In this document: one piece after another, positions 5,046 to 6,430 of the stretch
How the letters are laid out: the number at the start of each line of letters is the position of its first letter
How positions within the stretch are numbered: the first letter of the stretch is position 1
NCBI GenBank assembly: GCA_045631305.1
Contig: JAZQUM010000030.1
Coordinates: 1-6,430, forward strand
Source: JAZQUM01 sp045631305
GTDB lineage: Bacteria; Bacillota; Clostridia; Oscillospirales; Oscillospiraceae
Reading direction: 5' to 3'
DNA: 6,430 nucleotides
Notes under the pieces: generated by a model
Database searches by the model: none
Seen by the model: the letters and a program-made list of their open reading frames with translations, nothing else
Told to the model about the DNA's origin: nothing
Program-made: the position numbers and the translations under genes

Positions 5046-5973
5046 TCAGGATCGTCTCCAGTTTTTCATAAGCTTCGCCCCAACGGTGGTTGGGCTTGAG
5101 GTTAAAGAGGTTCTTTTCCATAAAGTAAACGCGGCCTTCCTGTACAGCCGTAAGACTGTTCCACGCGGGGTTGGAACCAAGGAGTTCTTCTACATAGGCG
5201 CGCATACCTTCTTCATCGTCACCGCGCTGGACGAAGAAGATATAATCGGGGTCACACTGAACGATATACTCAATGGAAAGGTTTTCCAAAAGCATTTCAT
5301 TGGAGTCTGCAATATTGACACAGCCCATATCACGCAGCATTTCACCCAGCACATTGCCTTCGCTGTTCTTGGCATGAACGGCTGAAGCGGAGGCAACCAT
5401 GGAAAGAACGGTGGGGGAGTCTGTGCGGGCCTTTTCCTTTACAGCTGCGATCTCATCAGCAACTGCGGTACCGTGGAGTTCATAAAGATCGGCGCGGCCC
5501 GTGATATCGGTGCAGATCTTGAGAAGGGCAAGATAATCTTCAAAATTGGAAACATCGAAGTAGGCAACAGGGATGCCGATGGATTCCAGGGTATCCCGCC
5601 ACTCCACATTCTGGCGGGTATTGGTGCTGGCCAGAATGAAATCAGGCTGGGCAGCAAGAAGCGCTTCCAAAGAGAGGGATTTGGTATTGCCCAAGTTTAC
5701 AGCCTCGGCAGGAAGATCCAGTCCCAGATCATCCCAGGCATCGTCTGCAGTGGCAATGACTTCACCGCCGGCGAGCATATAGATCTGAGCGAAGCTGCCC
5801 AGAAGAGCTGCCACGCGCTGAGGGTTTTCAACGGTGACGGTGCGGTCCAGAGAATCGGTAAAGGTAACGGCGGAGGAGGAAGCATCTTCCGCGGCATCCT
5901 GGGCAGAACCGCAGGAAGCAAAGGTAAAGAGCATAAGAAGAGCAAGCAGCAGCGCTGCAGATTTTCTGATCAT
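5038..5973 (-). CDS. ABC transporter solute-binding lipoprotein (class III, FecB/BtuF type)
   Basis: This 311-residue protein is the extracytoplasmic receptor of the transporter and the first gene of its operon. Residues 1-20 form a lipoprotein signal with basic start MIRKS, a leucine-rich core and lipobox FASC. Cys21 would be lipidated and anchored. After a small Ser/Ala/Asp linker the binding domain begins near residue 36 with FTDSLDRTVTV, the common opening of this family. LSLEALLAAQPDFILAS at about 100-116 is the typical end of the first lobe. The second lobe closes with LTAVQEGRVYFME near 276-288. The two lobes should be joined by a rigid helix, as in BtuF and FhuD. The ligand is not readable; ferric chelates, heme, cobalamin or another tetrapyrrole are all possible, and the linked siroheme-branch gene favours metal or tetrapyrrole. 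AAGGAG eight bases upstream supports the ATG at 5973. Its stop overlaps the permease start by 8 nt. Confidence 0.93.
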   Translation of the reverse strand: MIRKSAALLLALLMLFTFASCGSAQDAAEDASSSAVTFTDSLDRTVTVENPQRVAALLGSFAQIYMLAGGEVIATADDAWDDLGLDLPAEAVNLGNTKSLSLEALLAAQPDFILASTNTRQNVEWRDTLESIGIPVAYFDVSNFEDYLALLKICTDITGRADLYELHGTAVADEIAAVKEKARTDSPTVLSMVASASAVHAKNSEGNVLGEMLRDMGCVNIADSNEMLLENLSIEYIVQCDPDYIFFVQRGDDEEGMRAYVEELLGSNPAWNSLTAVQEGRVYFMEKNLFNLKPNHRWGEAYEKLETILNA

Positions 5974-6050
5974 AATTAAAACTCCTTCAAGTGATCGATT
6001 ACGGAAAAGATGGATATATCATACGACAAAACGACAGAAAATGCGACAAA
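5974..6050 (-). promoter_or_regulatory. Probable promoter/operator region of the transporter operon, with three CGACA repeats
   Basis: This leader lies between the upstream hairpin and the ribosome site AAGGAG (5987-5982). On the plus strand CGACA recurs at 6024, 6032 and 6044, mostly followed by A-runs (TGTCG preceded by T-runs on the transcribed strand). A -10-like TATGAT lies at 6023-6018 on the minus strand. The nearest -35-like element, TTGTCG at 6049-6044, is 20 bases away, longer than ideal, so the exact promoter is uncertain. No long leader with riboswitch-like structure fits here. The repeats could be a regulator binding site or part of a promoter that needs an activator. Confidence 0.35.
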
Positions 6051-6055
6051 AATCC

Positions 6056-6104
6056 GAAAAAAGATAAAGTTTCCCCACGGGTTGTTCATGACCCGTGGGG
6101 AAAC
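6056..6104 (-). terminator. Rho-independent terminator of the reductase gene
   Basis: Bases 6069-6082 pair perfectly with 6091-6104 (14 bp, G+C-rich core CCCCACGGGT) around an 8-base loop. Read on the minus strand the hairpin is followed by TTTATCTTTTTT (6068-6057). It lies downstream of the reductase stop at 6179 and upstream of the transporter operon, so it probably separates the two transcription units. Partial read-through to the transporter genes cannot be excluded. Confidence 0.8.
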
Positions 6105-6178
6105 CGTTTTAAAGCCCTTAAACCGTTCTATATCGGTATGGCAGGTTCCTCACAATGAGGAAGTATGCAATTAAGCAA
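6105..6178. other. Short intergenic spacer with a small hairpin
   Basis: No gene is seen here. The inverted repeat TTCCTCA / TGAGGAA (6146-6152 with 6156-6162) has a three-base loop and sits 17 bases past the reductase stop codon. It lacks a T-run, so it is not a convincing terminator by itself. It might be a 3'-end stabilising structure or chance. Confidence 0.4.
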
Positions 6179-6430
6179 TTAGCAGGTAGCGCCGCCCTTA
6201 ACGGTCTTCTTCAGGATCGCATCCTTATCGATAGAGTTAGAGAGGAGCTTTTCGTTGACATAGTCGAAGCCCAGACGAGCAACGGTGTCAGCGAAGCGTT
6301 CGCCGGAGATACCTTCGTCACGGAAGAGCAGGATTGCCTTTTCAACAACATCCAGAGCTTCTTCTTCAGTGGTGAAGATCTTGGTAAGAGCCTGGCCGTG
6401 AGCCACGCGCTTGCCCCAACGGCCGCCGAT
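6179..6430 (-). CDS. Nitrite/sulfite reductase (siroheme/[4Fe-4S]) family protein, C-terminal end (partial, 5' end outside window)
   Basis: The minus-strand frame is open from the window edge to TAA at 6181-6179, giving the last 83 residues. It begins IGGRWGKRVAHGQALTKIF, which matches the end of the siroheme/[4Fe-4S] domain of small ferredoxin-dependent nitrite/sulfite reductase-like proteins, where a GG-x-x-G-K turn is followed by a strand. The following helix-rich tail includes EEALDVVEKAILLFRDEG and GERFADTVARLGF, also common in that group. The cluster- and siroheme-binding cysteines lie upstream and are not visible, so catalytic competence cannot be judged. The internal GTG at 6404-6406 is not a start, because the family-like sequence continues past it. 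These enzymes reduce sulfite or nitrite by six electrons in the cytoplasm. The adjacent operon encodes a siroheme-branch enzyme, which agrees with the call. The assignment rests on recalled tail motifs and is only moderately sure. Confidence 0.62.
   Translation of the reverse strand: MGGRWGKRVAHGQALTKIFTTEEEALDVVEKAILLFRDEGISGERFADTVARLGFDYVNEKLLSNSIDKDAILKKTVKGGATC

Noticed and set aside
4269..5099. Plus-strand open frame of 276 codons opposite the permease
   Set aside because: It is antisense to an unmistakable FecCD permease. Its composition, rich in His, Gln, Lys and Ser with no hydrophobic core, is that of a shadow frame.
5974..6178. Possible cobalamin or other riboswitch ahead of the transporter operon
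   Set aside because: The leader after the upstream terminator is under 100 bases. I find no B12-box-like motif or the larger multi-helix architecture, and the 6069-6104 hairpin is better explained as a terminator for the upstream gene.

Overview
The window looks like chromosome of an anaerobic, low-oxygen bacterium with moderate G+C. It opens with the C-terminus of a pyruvate:ferredoxin oxidoreductase, an enzyme of fermentative anaerobes, and closes with the C-terminus of what looks like a siroheme/[4Fe-4S] nitrite/sulfite reductase. Gene style and protein flavour fit an anaerobic Firmicute, perhaps a Negativicute such as the Acidaminococcaceae. That placement is an impression from the proteins, not a demonstrated assignment. 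No mobile elements, CRISPR arrays, tRNA or rRNA genes were seen.

Layout, left to right. (1) 1-360, + strand: 3' end of a pyruvate:ferredoxin oxidoreductase gene, closed by a perfect bidirectional hairpin terminator (384-421). (2) 430-906, - strand: a small, unrecognised membrane protein with a strikingly histidine-rich N-terminal region built from heptads, followed by about three membrane segments. It has a clear promoter (936-964). (3) 1012-2746, + strand: a promoter, then a LysR-type regulator and a nitrilase-superfamily amidohydrolase overlapping by ATGA, so almost certainly one operon. (4) 2746-2782: a second bidirectional hairpin terminator between convergent operons. (5) 5973 down to 2781, - strand: a tightly overlapping four-gene operon of lipoprotein solute-binding protein, FecCD/BtuC-type permease, ATPase and a short precorrin-2 dehydrogenase/sirohydrochlorin ferrochelatase homologue. 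(6) 6179-6430, - strand: the end of the presumed nitrite/sulfite reductase gene, with a hairpin terminator (6069-6104) before the transporter operon.

How the genes may work together. The - strand half has a tetrapyrrole/metal theme. A class III solute-binding ABC importer (iron-siderophore, heme, cobalamin or cobalt-chelate type) is translationally coupled to a siroheme-branch enzyme, and next to it lies a reductase of a family that uses siroheme. The simplest reading is uptake of iron or a tetrapyrrole, feeding siroheme formation for the reductase. The LysR-nitrilase pair is a separate unit, probably a regulated carbon-nitrogen hydrolase of unknown substrate.

The most unusual points are the histidine-heptad membrane protein, the siroheme-branch enzyme whose Rossmann glycine loop appears to lack two residues, the identical 8-nt ATGCTTAA overlaps at two successive junctions of the transporter operon, and repeated short motifs in two promoter regions. 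I see no clear evidence of a wholly new multi-gene system.
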